Origin: Chloroflexota bacterium | GTDB lineage: Bacteria; Chloroflexota; Ktedonobacteria; Ktedonobacterales; Ktedonobacteraceae | Assembly (NCBI GenBank): GCA_005879655.1 | Contig: VBJK01000051.1 | Coordinates: 1 to 22,314 of the forward strand | Length of the DNA: 22,314 nucleotides | Direction of reading: 5' to 3' | Shown: one piece after another, positions 1 to 7,362 of the stretch | Layout of the letters: each line of letters begins with the position of its first letter | Numbering within the stretch: the first letter of the stretch is position 1 | The notes under the pieces: model-generated | The model's input: the letters and a program-made list of their open reading frames with translations, nothing else | Told to the model about the DNA's origin: nothing | Databases searched by the model: none | Position numbers and translations under genes: made by a program

Positions 1-9
1 AGGTGGGGC

Positions 10-368
10 ATGATTGCAGGTTTAGTAATTATAGGAGTGATAACATTGTGCTCTGGTTTTCTCATATCAATAAATGTGCTATATATGGCTATTGCTTTTT
101 TAGTTGCTGATATTTCTGCTATTTTTAATATTGTTTTTGTATGCTTGCTTCAAATACCGATTTTTATAAAAATTCTAAAGGTTGTTATGGTGGAATTGTT
201 GGATTAACTGGTTTTATAGGTATTATTCTTTTTATAATTAACAGTATCCTTTTTATTTTTGCCTTATTTATAAAAGTTATTAATATTTATGTCGTTACTT
301 TTGATGTACCCGATACTCTTTTTACTAGTATTGCGGGATTTTTATATATCTATAGTATAAAAAGATAA
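10..368 (+). pseudogene. Possible frameshifted small membrane protein, AT-rich
   Basis: I do not recognise this gene. Two overlapping frames, 10-207 (65 aa) and 141-368 (75 aa), both encode strongly hydrophobic, Ile/Phe/Val-rich protein. The first starts after a purine-rich AGGTGGGG that could be a ribosome binding site, although that frame is also open to the window edge. Moving from frame 1 to frame 3 near 175-182, at an A/T-rich run ending in CTAAAGG, would join them into one protein of about 120 aa with three or four membrane segments. This suggests a frameshifted gene or a sequencing error. Base composition is far more AT-rich than the rest of the window, which fits acquired DNA. It could also be two small unrelated ORFs or chance ORFs in AT-rich DNA. 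Confidence 0.3.
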
Positions 369-388
369 GTGCAAATCATTACTGAGTA

Positions 389-486
389 CAGTTCCAAGTA
401 AAAAAGGTACCAGATAGAAACCTTTCGGCCCAAATAGGAAGGATACTGAGAAGATCCCTAACCCGCACCCTTTTTATTTGGAGCTG
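389..486. repeat. Imperfect 20-bp inverted repeat (long stem-loop)
   Basis: Positions 389-408 and 467-486 are inverted copies. Read as plus-strand RNA they give 17 Watson-Crick pairs, two G-U pairs and one A-C mismatch, closing a 58-nt loop. The loop contains a smaller GGAT/ATCC pairing. The mismatches are better tolerated on the plus strand, which hints that the transcript is plus sense. It lies 20 bp after the AT-rich membrane ORF, so it could be that gene's 3' structure, a structured RNA, or a small palindromic mobile element. Confidence 0.5.
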
Positions 487-534
487 TAATTAGTCGGAGC
501 CTAGATCCCCGTAGCCATAGTGGATCTGGCTGTA

Positions 535-717
535 AATCTTGCAGCTCTGATGGTGGAATCTGGATAATTCAGATGGTCGCGTAACAAGCAATAGCAGAGA
601 CAAGCTGCGTTTTTCTTTACCCTTGCAAAAGCTTCGTCTAGCTTGGCAGGCTGTCTTGTGCCAAATGCTTACAAACCCACAGAATTATCCAGATTCCACC
701 ATCAGAGCTGCAAGATT
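535..717. repeat. Perfect 36-bp inverted repeat flanking 111 bp
   Basis: 535-570 and 682-717 are perfect reverse complements over 36 bp, and the match stops abruptly at both ends. The 111 bp between them has no convincing gene; an open frame at 643-840 crosses the right arm and looks accidental. No clear target-site duplication flanks the outer ends. Possible readings are a foldback or MITE-type element, two inverted copies of a dispersed repeat, or a long RNA hairpin. The arms show no similarity I can see to the other repeats in the window. Confidence 0.7.
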
Positions 718-806
718 CACATTTTGAGGGGTGGTTTGAAGCAAAACTTAGAGGAATTTTCGGTTGCTGTAGTCGTTGCTGTAGTAGCCTGTGTATACTC
801 AAAAAT

Positions 807-849
807 AAAAGCACCTCAAACAGCCATACGAGCGGTTTGAGGTGCTTTT
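807..849 (-). terminator. Rho-independent terminator of tRNA-Phe
   Basis: A perfect 15-bp stem (807-821 with 835-849, arms AAAAGCACCTCAAAC / GTTTGAGGTGCTTTT) closes a 13-nt loop. On the minus strand it begins 15 nt after the tRNA 3' end and runs into a T-rich tract, as expected for the tRNA terminator. The A/T ends on both arms mean it could also act on plus-strand transcripts. Confidence 0.8.
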
Positions 850-863
850 GCAGAAACGAGAAG

Positions 864-936
<73 letters not shown>

Positions 937-944
937 GTGGCACT

Positions 945-973
945 ACTATAACATGACTTCTACCGTACGTCAA
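945..973 (-). promoter_or_regulatory. Sigma-70-type promoter of tRNA-Phe
   Basis: On the minus strand there is a -35 TTGACG (968-973), a 17-bp spacer and a -10 TATAGT (945-950). The predicted start near 938 is only a couple of bases from the mature tRNA 5' end at 936, so the primary transcript would have almost no 5' leader. This layout supports transcription of the tRNA as a single gene. Confidence 0.75.
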
Positions 974-1017
974 GACTTTTTTTGGCAAATATGGCTGCAT
1001 GTCTTTTTTCTTTCTCT

Positions 1018-1122
1018 GCGCAATTTATTGCACCAGGGACAGAAACAAATAAAACATGCACAACAAATTGCACAGCTACCATTCCTCCTCTCGCAACACA
1101 GCACAATAAATTGCGCAGCTAC
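1018..1122. repeat. Cluster of dispersed GCAATNAATTGC-type repeats
   Basis: Three partial copies of one short repeat lie here. GCGCAATTTATTG (1018-1030) is the exact inverse of CAATAAATTGCGC (1104-1116). A middle copy, CAAATTGCACAGCTAC, runs 1064-1079. The latter two are followed by the same AGCTAC tag. The same core and tag recur at 2152-2195 and, inverted, in the tandem array from 22129, so this is a genome-dispersed repeat family. Small ORFs on both strands here are only translations of the repeat. Confidence 0.7.
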
Positions 1123-1747
1123 GGTATTTGCTGGCACGGCTTGCCCACAAAAAGGCACCGATCTTATGGCTTCAGCATAATAGTTTTTTATGCAATACAT
1201 TACATAAAGCTATGACAAAAATAATCTCCCCATAACTTGTGTCCTGCTAACTGCTCTATTACGGACGGCTGATCCTCTTTCTAGAACAGAGCAAAAATAC
1301 ATGTATCAAATAGGAAAAGATGCATAACAACGACTCGTCGTCGTTTGCGCGCCCCTCTCTCAGTGCAGTATAATACATAGGTAATGCTAACCAACTTGGA
1401 TACGCACACCGGGGTGCAGCGTTGCTGGCACATGAGGAAGGCTTATCGCTTTCTACTATGGGGATGGCGAGCAACGCAACGACAATACAAGCATGAATGA
1501 TTCGTGTACTGTTCAACGTATTGTCTTCCGTCCTCGGACTGGAGCAGATTGTAACAGGGCTAATCAGCTTATTTGCCTGTCCAGGGTAGGGCACCCCCAT
1601 GCGGATGTCAAAATGGGCGAGAGCAAGAGCCAGGAGGCCACAGAGATTAAGCAGGGTGAATGTCTTCATGGGAGTTCCCACAGGCTAACCCCCCTACTAC
1701 CTCCCCGACTCAATTTCATATCTCTCGCCCCAAAAAGCGAGGGAAAG
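1123..1747. other. Non-coding region upstream of sdhC
   Basis: I see no convincing gene here. The sdhC reading frame stays open back to 1493, but that extension has no sdhC-like sequence and no better start. A minus-strand ORF at 1259-1681 (140 aa) begins with a hydrophobic, signal-like stretch but then becomes compositionally irregular, and I cannot assign it. The region most likely holds the sdh promoter and a long 5' untranslated leader. Confidence 0.4.
1345..1374 (+). promoter_or_regulatory. Candidate promoter of the sdh operon
   Basis: A perfect -10 TATAAT (1369-1374) is preceded 18 bp upstream by a weak -35 TTGCGC (1345-1350). Transcription from about 1381 would give a leader of roughly 370 nt before sdhC. 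The -35 is poor, so this is a candidate only. Confidence 0.35.
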
Positions 1748-2149
1748 ATGTACAAAGGTCAATCTGGTATGTGGTCCTGGTTGCTTCACCGCATCACTGG
1801 GCTAGGTCTTCTTCTCTTCCTGTTTATCCATATCGTTGATATTTCGCTGTTAGGCTTCGGCCCCCAGGTGTACAATGATGGCATTGTGCTCTTTGACCAC
1901 ATTGTTGTACGCTTGTTATCTCTAGGACTTGTCGGAGCAGTCTTCTTTCACGCCTTCAACGGTGTACGCATCATCCTTATCGACTTCTGGAACAAGGGTA
2001 CACGTTACCAGGGCAGGATGTTCGCTATTGTGCTGGTGCTCACCATCATTGCCTTTATTCCTACTGCCTACATTGTGCTAAAACCCCAGTTAGGACTGGC
2101 CCTCTCCTGGTTCTTTAGCCCACAAGCCATTCTTAATGTAAAGCGGTAG
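1748..2149 (+). CDS. sdhC: Succinate dehydrogenase cytochrome b subunit (SdhC)
   Basis: Membrane anchor subunit of succinate dehydrogenase (respiratory complex II), which holds the SdhAB catalytic head on the membrane, helps bind heme b and passes electrons to quinone. The 133-aa product has three membrane segments near residues 17-37, 54-77 and 91-111, the usual SdhC layout. Family signatures visible are HRITG (14-18) and HAFNGVRIILID (68-79); His68 is the likely heme ligand. I chose the ATG at 1748 because the protein then begins MYKGQSGMWSWLLHRITG as SdhC proteins do and follows a GAGGGA ribosome binding site. The frame is open upstream to 1493 but is unlike the family. It is the first gene of sdhC-sdhD-sdhA-sdhB. 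A repeat hairpin separates it from sdhD. Confidence 0.9.
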   Translation: MYKGQSGMWSWLLHRITGLGLLLFLFIHIVDISLLGFGPQVYNDGIVLFDHIVVRLLSLGLVGAVFFHAFNGVRIILIDFWNKGTRYQGRMFAIVLVLTIIAFIPTAYIVLKPQLGLALSWFFSPQAILNVKR

Positions 2150-2151
2150 TT

Positions 2152-2195
2152 GCGCAATTCATTGCCTAGTATGGCGCAATGAATTGCACAGCTAC
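2152..2195. repeat. Dispersed repeat forming a hairpin between sdhC and sdhD
   Basis: GCAATTCATTGC (2154-2165) and GCAATGAATTGC (2176-2187) pair as a perfect 12-bp stem with a 10-nt loop, followed by the AGCTAC tag (2190-2195) of the same family as the 1018-1122 copies. It begins 2 bp after the sdhC stop and ends about 17 bp before the sdhD ribosome binding site. In mRNA it would form a hairpin inside the operon that could affect stability or relative expression of sdhC and the genes downstream. Confidence 0.75.
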
Positions 2196-2226
2196 AAAAC
2201 TATTTCCAATAGAAGGAGATGTTAAC

Positions 2227-2649
2227 ATGTTGGGTTTGTCACGCTTGTATAGTGGTTCCCGCTCAGGTGCTGGCGGCTTTGAGACCTTCTCCTGGTACTA
2301 TTTCCGTATATCAGGTGTTTTGCTCATATTCCTGGTCATCATACATTTAGTCATTATGCATGTCACCAATGATGTCTCATGCACGACGTATGCCTTTGTC
2401 GCTGCACGCTACGCGAATCCATTCTGGCGACTCTTCGACTGGCTATTACTGACTATTGGTCTGACGCATGGTATGAACGGCTTGCGGGTGGTTATTGATG
2501 ATTATGCTCGTACAGCACGGGCGAGAGTTATATTACTGGGTCTGACAGCGACACTCTTGCTGGCCTTCTTTATGTTGGGCACGATCACGCTGATCGCTTT
2601 CCAGCCCGTTGCTGCGAGCTATCAAGGCCCAGCATGCATTCACTCCTAG
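2227..2649 (+). CDS. sdhD: Succinate dehydrogenase membrane anchor subunit (SdhD)
   Basis: Second membrane anchor of complex II, pairing with SdhC to form the quinone site and hold heme b. The product is 140 aa with three membrane segments at about 26-47, 68-90 and 100-124. The signature HGMNGLRVVIDDY (81-93) matches the SdhD family; His81 and His40/His45 are candidate heme or quinone-site residues. I chose the ATG at 2227 over one at 2179 because it sits 8 nt after a clear AAGGAG (2213-2218), whereas the earlier ATG lies inside the dispersed repeat and would add a non-conserved leader. sdhA follows after 15 bp, consistent with one transcript. Confidence 0.9.
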   Translation: MLGLSRLYSGSRSGAGGFETFSWYYFRISGVLLIFLVIIHLVIMHVTNDVSCTTYAFVAARYANPFWRLFDWLLLTIGLTHGMNGLRVVIDDYARTARARVILLGLTATLLLAFFMLGTITLIAFQPVAASYQGPACIHS

Positions 2650-2664
2650 AATTGAGGATAAATT

Positions 2665-4401
2665 ATGAAGCAAAAGTTTGATGTTGTGATTGTTGGGTCT
2701 GGTGGTGCAGGTCTGATGGCTGCGATGCAGTTGCCTAATGCTAGCGTTGCCGTGCTTACCAAAGTTTACCCAACGCGTTCACATACTGGTGCGGCGCAAG
2801 GTGGTGTTGCGGCAGCTTTGGGGAACCAGGAAGAGGACCACTGGAAGTGGCATATGTACGATACGATTAAGGGCGGTGACTATCTGGTCGATCAGCCAGC
2901 TGCGGAGATTCTCGCACGCGAAGCGATCGATGCTGTCTATGAATTAGAGCATCGTGGCCTCCCTTTCAATCGTACCCCTGATGGACGCATCGATCAGCGC
3001 CGTTTTGGTGGTCATTCGCGCAATTATGGTGAAGGACCCGTCCGCCGTTCCTGCTATGCAGCTGATCGCACTGGACACATGATTTTACAGACGATGTATC
3101 AAAGTGCCATAAAAAACCAGGTACGCTTCTTCAATGAGTTTCTGGTCTTAGATCTCCTGGTCAACGATGATCAGGTGTGCGGTGTGGTAGCACTGGAAAT
3201 TCGCACAGGCGAAATTCATACCTTTCATGCGAAAGCTGTACTCTTTGCCACCGGCGGCTATGGTCGTGCCTGGCGGGTGACGAGCAATGCTTTTGCTTGC
3301 ATGGGTGATGGTATGGCGATCTCGTATCGGCGGGGTGTTCCGTTGCAGGATATGGAGATGTACCAGTTCCATCCCACTGGTATTTATAAGGTTGGCGTTC
3401 TGCTGAGTGAGGCGGCACGTGGAGAAGGTGGCAAAGTACTCAATGGTAAAGGCGAGTACTTTATGGAGCGCTACATGCCGACGATGAAAGATCTGGCTCC
3501 GCGCGATATCGTTTCTCGCTGTATTGTGCAGGAGATTAAAGAGGGTCGTGGCGTCGATGGCAAGGATTATGTCTATCTCGATCTGCGTCACCTGGGTGCG
3601 AAGGTCATTAACGAAAAGTTGCCGGACATTACCGATTTTGCACGCAACTATCTAGCGGTTGAGCCGATTACTGAGCCTGTACCGATCCAACCAACGGCAC
3701 ACTACGCGATGGGTGGTATCCCTACTGATGTGGACGGACGGGTGGTGCTCGATCCACAATGGACCCCGCTACCTGGCTTCTATGCAGCGGGTGAGGTAGC
3801 CTGTGTCTCTGTACACGGTGCGAACCGCCTGGGTACTAACTCGCTAGTGGACTTGATTGTCTTCGGTCGCCGTGCGGGTAAGCATATGGCGCAGTTTATC
3901 GCCGAGAATAATTTCGCACCACTACCACCTGAGCCGGAGGCATTTGGGCGCGAATTGGTAGCGAGACTCTATAGCTCAACCGGTAGCGTATCGGCGGCGC
4001 ACATTCGCTCAACACTACAAAACGAGATGAACGATAATGTGTTTGTGGAACGTAGCGATGAGAATCTGCGCCATGCACTTGACACGCTGGCTGGCTTGCA
4101 GGACGCATACAAAAATGTGCAGTTACAAGATAAGGGGAAGCGCTTTAATACCGAACTGGTTGAAGCGCTTGAATTAGGCTTCCTGCTAGATTGCTCTGAA
4201 GCGACCATTCATGGCGCATTAGCACGTACGGAGAGCCGTGGCGGACACTATCGGCTGGATTATCCCAAACGGGATGATGTCAACTGGCTCAAACATACCC
4301 TGGCTTATAAGGGGACGAAAACGCACGACGTTCATTTGGATTATAAGGATGTGATCCTTATCGATGATCCCATCTTCAAGCCCAAGGAAAGAAAATACTA
4401 G
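2665..4401 (+). CDS. sdhA: Succinate dehydrogenase flavoprotein subunit (SdhA)
   Basis: Catalytic subunit that oxidises succinate to fumarate at a covalently bound FAD, linking the TCA cycle to the respiratory chain. At 578 aa it matches the family's usual length. An N-terminal Rossmann dinucleotide-binding motif (VIVGSGGAG, 8-16) is followed by PTRSHTGAAQGG (36-47), where His40 is the expected site of covalent FAD attachment. Substrate-site residues are visible as FHPTG (His236), ARGEGG (Arg252), AHYAMGG (His346) and HGANRLGTNSL (Arg388). A GAGG ribosome binding site precedes the ATG. The C-terminal part (about 430-578) is the usual flavoprotein C-terminal domain ending in a basic, Lys-rich tail. 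All expected active-site residues are present, so the enzyme should be functional. Confidence 0.97.
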   Translation: MKQKFDVVIVGSGGAGLMAAMQLPNASVAVLTKVYPTRSHTGAAQGGVAAALGNQEEDHWKWHMYDTIKGGDYLVDQPAAEILAREAIDAVYELEHRGLPFNRTPDGRIDQRRFGGHSRNYGEGPVRRSCYAADRTGHMILQTMYQSAIKNQVRFFNEFLVLDLLVNDDQVCGVVALEIRTGEIHTFHAKAVLFATGGYGRAWRVTSNAFACMGDGMAISYRRGVPLQDMEMYQFHPTGIYKVGVLLSEAARGEGGKVLNGKGEYFMERYMPTMKDLAPRDIVSRCIVQEIKEGRGVDGKDYVYLDLRHLGAKVINEKLPDITDFARNYLAVEPITEPVPIQPTAHYAMGGIPTDVDGRVVLDPQWTPLPGFYAAGEVACVSVHGANRLGTNSLVDLIVFGRRAGKHMAQFIAENNFAPLPPEPEAFGRELVARLYSSTGSVSAAHIRSTLQNEMNDNVFVERSDENLRHALDTLAGLQDAYKNVQLQDKGKRFNTELVEALELGFLLDCSEATIHGALARTESRGGHYRLDYPKRDDVNWLKHTLAYKGTKTHDVHLDYKDVILIDDPIFKPKERKY

Positions 4402-4413
4402 AAGGAAATACTG

Positions 4414-5124
4414 ATGAAAGTACAGATGCGCATCAAGCGGTATAATCCTGAGCGCGACGGTAAGCCTTATTGGGACACGTTCCAGGTCGATCTTGACCCG
4501 ATCGATCGCTTACTCGACGCGTTGAATATCGTGAAATGGACGATGGATGGTACGCTGACTTATCGCCGTTCCTGTGCACATGGTGTGTGCGGTTCCGATG
4601 CTATGCGTATCAATGGTCGCAATCGTCTGGCTTGCAAGGTGCTGATCCGCGATGTGGGTGACACGGTGACGATCGAGCCGATGCTGGGCTATCCGGTGAT
4701 CAAGGATCTGGTGGTGGATATGGATCAGTTCTTTGAGAAATATAAGTCAGTGAAGCCGTACCTGATCACATATGATAATGAGCCTGGTACTGAGCGTTTG
4801 CAGAGTGCTGAAGATCGTGCACGCTATGACGAGGGGACGAAGTGTATCCTGTGCGGTGCCTGTACGGGTTCTTGTCCATCCATCTGGGGTAATACTGACT
4901 GGGTTGGCCCTGCTTCGATTGTGAATGCACACCGCTTTATCTTCGATAGCCGCGACCAGGGTGCAGCTGAACGCTTGGCGATTCTGGGTAAGCGCGATGG
5001 TGTGTGGCGTTGCCGCACCATCTTTAATTGCACTGATGCGTGCCCGCGTGGTATTCCGGTAACGGATCTGATTGAGCAGGTGAAGCGTGCAATTGTGTAT
5101 GGGGATACGAAGGAGGCGCAATAA
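4414..5124 (+). CDS. sdhB: Succinate dehydrogenase iron-sulfur subunit (SdhB)
   Basis: Electron-transfer subunit of complex II carrying three Fe-S clusters from FAD to quinone. The 236-aa protein has an N-terminal 2Fe-2S domain with ligands Cys54, Cys59, Asp62 and Cys74; use of Asp as the third ligand matches the Escherichia coli enzyme. The C-terminal domain has CILCGAC..C (Cys144, 147, 150, 154) and CRTIFNCTDACP (Cys200, 206, 210). By analogy Cys144/147/150/210 hold the 4Fe-4S and Cys154/200/206 the 3Fe-4S cluster. The gene starts 12 bp after sdhA behind GAAGGAAA and is the last gene of the operon, followed by a terminator at 5142. Confidence 0.97.
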   Translation: MKVQMRIKRYNPERDGKPYWDTFQVDLDPIDRLLDALNIVKWTMDGTLTYRRSCAHGVCGSDAMRINGRNRLACKVLIRDVGDTVTIEPMLGYPVIKDLVVDMDQFFEKYKSVKPYLITYDNEPGTERLQSAEDRARYDEGTKCILCGACTGSCPSIWGNTDWVGPASIVNAHRFIFDSRDQGAAERLAILGKRDGVWRCRTIFNCTDACPRGIPVTDLIEQVKRAIVYGDTKEAQ

Positions 5125-5141
5125 GACGATAGGCGGTGAGA

Positions 5142-5190
5142 GGGTAATCCTGCCACTCTAGGGTGGTGGGATTACCCAGCATAATTTTTT
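5142..5190 (+). terminator. Rho-independent terminator after sdhB
   Basis: GGGTAATCC (5142-5150) pairs with GGATTACCC (5169-5177), with an inner GCCAC/GTGGT extension. Seven bases later there is a run of six T (5185-5190). It lies 17 bp after the sdhB stop and closes the sdh operon. Confidence 0.8.
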
Positions 5191-5239
5191 GCGTTATTAT
5201 ATCAATAATAACGGATATAGACAGTCTGTAATATATGGT

Positions 5240-5932
5240 TTAAGAGGGCAATTCTAAAAGGTCCTTGAGAAACAGATAAAATGATGCCACATCCTTGTGA
5301 TCTATTGTTTGGCCGCATATCCAATCATCTTTCGCAATACTAGAAGTATTGGTTGATCCTGGTTTGAGGATACTAACAATACATGCTACTACCGTCTTAT
5401 CCTTCGCAGCGAGATTTAGGTGTTTGGTGTGTTTACCATCTAAATCATTTATAAATTGTGTAGCTCCCTTTTTATGATCAGGGTAGACAACTGAAGCACA
5501 TTCGGCCAGAATAGAATCTAGTGCACCTGACCTCTTGTTAGTCGGAAAGCTGCCTCTCAAACCTTCAGCCTTCTCCTTTGCGACTTTTTGTGGTGGTTCG
5601 TTGTCAGTATCTACAATCAATCCGAAGGCATGAATCTCCTGTGCATAGCGTGGGTGGTTGGTTACTATTGCGATTAAATTTTGAACGAGCTTGCTGCCCT
5701 CGCCGCAATAGATGGCAATCGAGTGGGTTGGAGAGGTAAGAATCGAGGGCATATCCATGCGGGTATACAAATTGCCCCCTTTAGGATAGTTGGGAATAAA
5801 ACCTTCCCAAAAAAGGTCTAATTCCTTCTGTACACCATTGAACTTTTTTAACCCGGATAGCTGAAGCAATCGGGCAATTGCGGCCTGATCATGCGGACCT
5901 TCAGTTGCTAAAAGGCAATATTTCCGGCTCAA
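5240..5932 (-). CDS. TOPRIM/DUF3226-like protein, partner of the adjacent ATPase
   Basis: Probable TOPRIM-fold nuclease-like protein of 230 aa. The start LLATEGPHDQ (7-16) resembles the TEGxxD opening of DUF3226/OLD-type TOPRIM proteins, with Glu11 as the first acidic residue. GLIVDTDNEPP (104-114) supplies the DxD pair (Asp108, Asp110). These residues normally bind divalent metal for phosphodiester cleavage. The frame begins with TTG in a TTGA overlap with the stop of the upstream ATPase, and GGAG precedes it within that gene, so the two are translationally coupled. An ATPase next to a separate TOPRIM protein resembles split OLD-family or PARIS-like (AriA/AriB) anti-phage modules, but AriB carries DUF4435 and I cannot show that here. 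A nuclease role is inferred. Confidence 0.65.
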   Translation of the reverse strand: MSRKYCLLATEGPHDQAAIARLLQLSGLKKFNGVQKELDLFWEGFIPNYPKGGNLYTRMDMPSILTSPTHSIAIYCGEGSKLVQNLIAIVTNHPRYAQEIHAFGLIVDTDNEPPQKVAKEKAEGLRGSFPTNKRSGALDSILAECASVVYPDHKKGATQFINDLDGKHTKHLNLAAKDKTVVACIVSILKPGSTNTSSIAKDDWICGQTIDHKDVASFYLFLKDLLELPS

Positions 5933-7032
5933 TATCTCATCTCCATTCCCAGCTCTTCACGTAATCTCAAGGTCATCTCTTTATCGAACCTCTTAGCCGT
6001 TGTTTGCTTTTCATCTTGTTGGAGACGGTAGACCACAAAATCAGCATTTTCACGAGACACATCTAGAATGGTATCTAAAGCCTCAAGACTATGCGTTGTT
6101 GCTAGTAGCTGAATATTATTACTGACGCAGGCTTCAACAAGCCAATCGAAAGTCTTTTCAAGTGCCTTTGTATGGATAGCCGTCTCCAGTTCATCAATGA
6201 GTAACAAGCCATTTCTTGCTCTTGGAATAGATGTTGCTAGTGTAAAGACACGGCGTAGTCCATCCCCAAATGTAGATAATGGAGCACGACCCAATCTCTT
6301 GTGTTTTATCGAAAGGATCTGACTATGCTCAGATGGAGAAAGAATATCTACGTCTTCAATAGCAGGATCGAAAAAACGCAAAAGCTTAATGGTCTCCTCT
6401 TTCAAATCTGCTTCAACTACTCCACTCCATAATTGTGATGTTAATGCACCAGTGCGATGCGAAAACAGGCTAACTATTTGGACTGGGAGAGTTGGTATTC
6501 GTGATCTGCTTGGATACTGCACAGGTATACGCCATTGAGAAAACGGCGCAATATCTTCGTATATTATTCTACTCTTAGAAGGAGAATCCCTTACATATAC
6601 AGTAGTCTTTAAGCTAATGCCTTCAACTACTTCTTCTTGCTCTTCACCCGGCATTGCAGGGCGCAAATGCACTTCAGCGAAATTTGCATAAGAAACAGAA
6701 ACATACTCAGTAGTAAAATCGCCCGAAGCTGAAAGCTCGATCTTAGGACTTTCTGATGCCAAATTCTGGGTATCATTCCTCCCCGCTGGAAAAAACCAGC
6801 TAAGCCGATCCATAATTGTTGTGCGTTGGCCAGAAACCAGCTCTCGTTGTCCTGCAAGGTCATACCACCTACGCCAATTAAAAGGATCACAAAAAAGCGA
6901 TGCAGCTTCCAACACACTTGTTTTGCCAGAATTATTGTTTCCTACAAAGAGGTTGATTTGACCGAGATTTGCTATTTTCAGGTCTCGCAAACCACGAAAT
7001 CCCTGTATGTGAAAATCATCAATGTGCCCCAT
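5929..7032 (-). CDS. AAA/ABC-type ATPase (AAA_15/AAA_21, OLD-like)
   Basis: Cytoplasmic ATPase of 367 aa of the SMC/RecF/OLD-like superfamily. It opens with FHIQGFRGLRDLKI (7-20), as RecF/OLD proteins do. It then shows Walker A GNNNSGKTS (31-39), an ABC-signature-like STFGDGLRR (253-261), Walker B LLLIDE with catalytic Glu281, and an H-loop ATTHS (His314). The middle section (50-240) is a divergent insertion likely to act as dimer or sensor surface. The gene lies 36 bp after the antitoxin gene with only a weak GGAC as ribosome binding site and overlaps the TOPRIM gene by 4 bp. Known relatives in this arrangement are defence ATPases that release or activate a TOPRIM effector. That role is inferred from context. 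Confidence 0.8.
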   Translation of the reverse strand: MGHIDDFHIQGFRGLRDLKIANLGQINLFVGNNNSGKTSVLEAASLFCDPFNWRRWYDLAGQRELVSGQRTTIMDRLSWFFPAGRNDTQNLASESPKIELSASGDFTTEYVSVSYANFAEVHLRPAMPGEEQEEVVEGISLKTTVYVRDSPSKSRIIYEDIAPFSQWRIPVQYPSRSRIPTLPVQIVSLFSHRTGALTSQLWSGVVEADLKEETIKLLRFFDPAIEDVDILSPSEHSQILSIKHKRLGRAPLSTFGDGLRRVFTLATSIPRARNGLLLIDELETAIHTKALEKTFDWLVEACVSNNIQLLATTHSLEALDTILDVSRENADFVVYRLQQDEKQTTAKRFDKEMTLRLREELGMEMRY

Positions 7033-7068
7033 ATGAAGTCCATATTCTATATTTCATACTATTTATAC

Positions 7069-7362
7069 TCAACTTCCAAACTGTTGTATCTCAACACTTC
7101 TCGCAAGAGACTCTCGATATTGTTGTTCTCGCCTCAGCCAGAATGATGCAGGGATATGCAAAACTTGCTCTAACTGCACGGCTATTTCAGCTGTGATAGC
7201 AGATTTCTTATAGAGAATCTCATGAATTGTTTTCACTGGATGACCCATACGTTTGGCAAGTTCTGCTTGCGACATGCCAATTGTCTCTAAAGTTTCTAAC
7301 AGGGTTTCCCCAGGAGAGGAAACAAAATCTGGTTGATATTCATTTTGCAGGATACTAGCCAT
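7069..7362 (-). CDS. higA: HigA-family antitoxin, XRE-type DNA-binding protein
   Basis: Antitoxin and probable autorepressor, 97 aa. The sequence NEYQPDFVSSPGETLLETLE (7-26) followed by a helix-turn-helix, GMSQAELAKRMG (29-40) and KTIHEI (44-49), is typical of the HigA/VapI group. I chose the ATG at 7362 (protein MASILQNEYQ) because GGAGG lies 6 nt upstream; an in-frame ATG at 7380 would add six residues and lacks that site. The start overlaps the toxin stop in ATGGCTAG (8 nt), so translation is coupled. Many relatives with this N-terminus continue past FW..RE.QYRESLAR for a further 250 residues or so. Here the protein stops soon after that motif, so it is either a short form or truncated. 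Confidence 0.85.
   Translation of the reverse strand: MASILQNEYQPDFVSSPGETLLETLETIGMSQAELAKRMGHPVKTIHEILYKKSAITAEIAVQLEQVLHIPASFWLRREQQYRESLARSVEIQQFGS

Noticed and set aside
643..840. Plus-strand 65-aa ORF across the 36-bp inverted repeat
   Set aside because: It spans the repeat arm and runs into the tRNA terminator, has no ribosome binding site and resembles nothing.
1259..1681. Minus-strand 140-aa ORF with a signal-like N-terminus
   Set aside because: After the first 30 residues the composition is irregular, no family is recognisable, there is no good ribosome binding site, and it lies over the likely sdh leader. Kept only as a note in the non-coding region.
1493..1747. N-terminal extension of the sdhC frame
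   Set aside because: The extension is unlike SdhC proteins, and the start at 1748 has a ribosome binding site and the family's usual N-terminus.
5240..7032. Calling the ATPase-TOPRIM pair PARIS or Gabija outright
   Set aside because: Gabija has OLD ATPase and TOPRIM fused in one protein plus a helicase. PARIS AriB carries DUF4435, while this TOPRIM protein looks closer to DUF3226. The resemblance is noted without naming the system.
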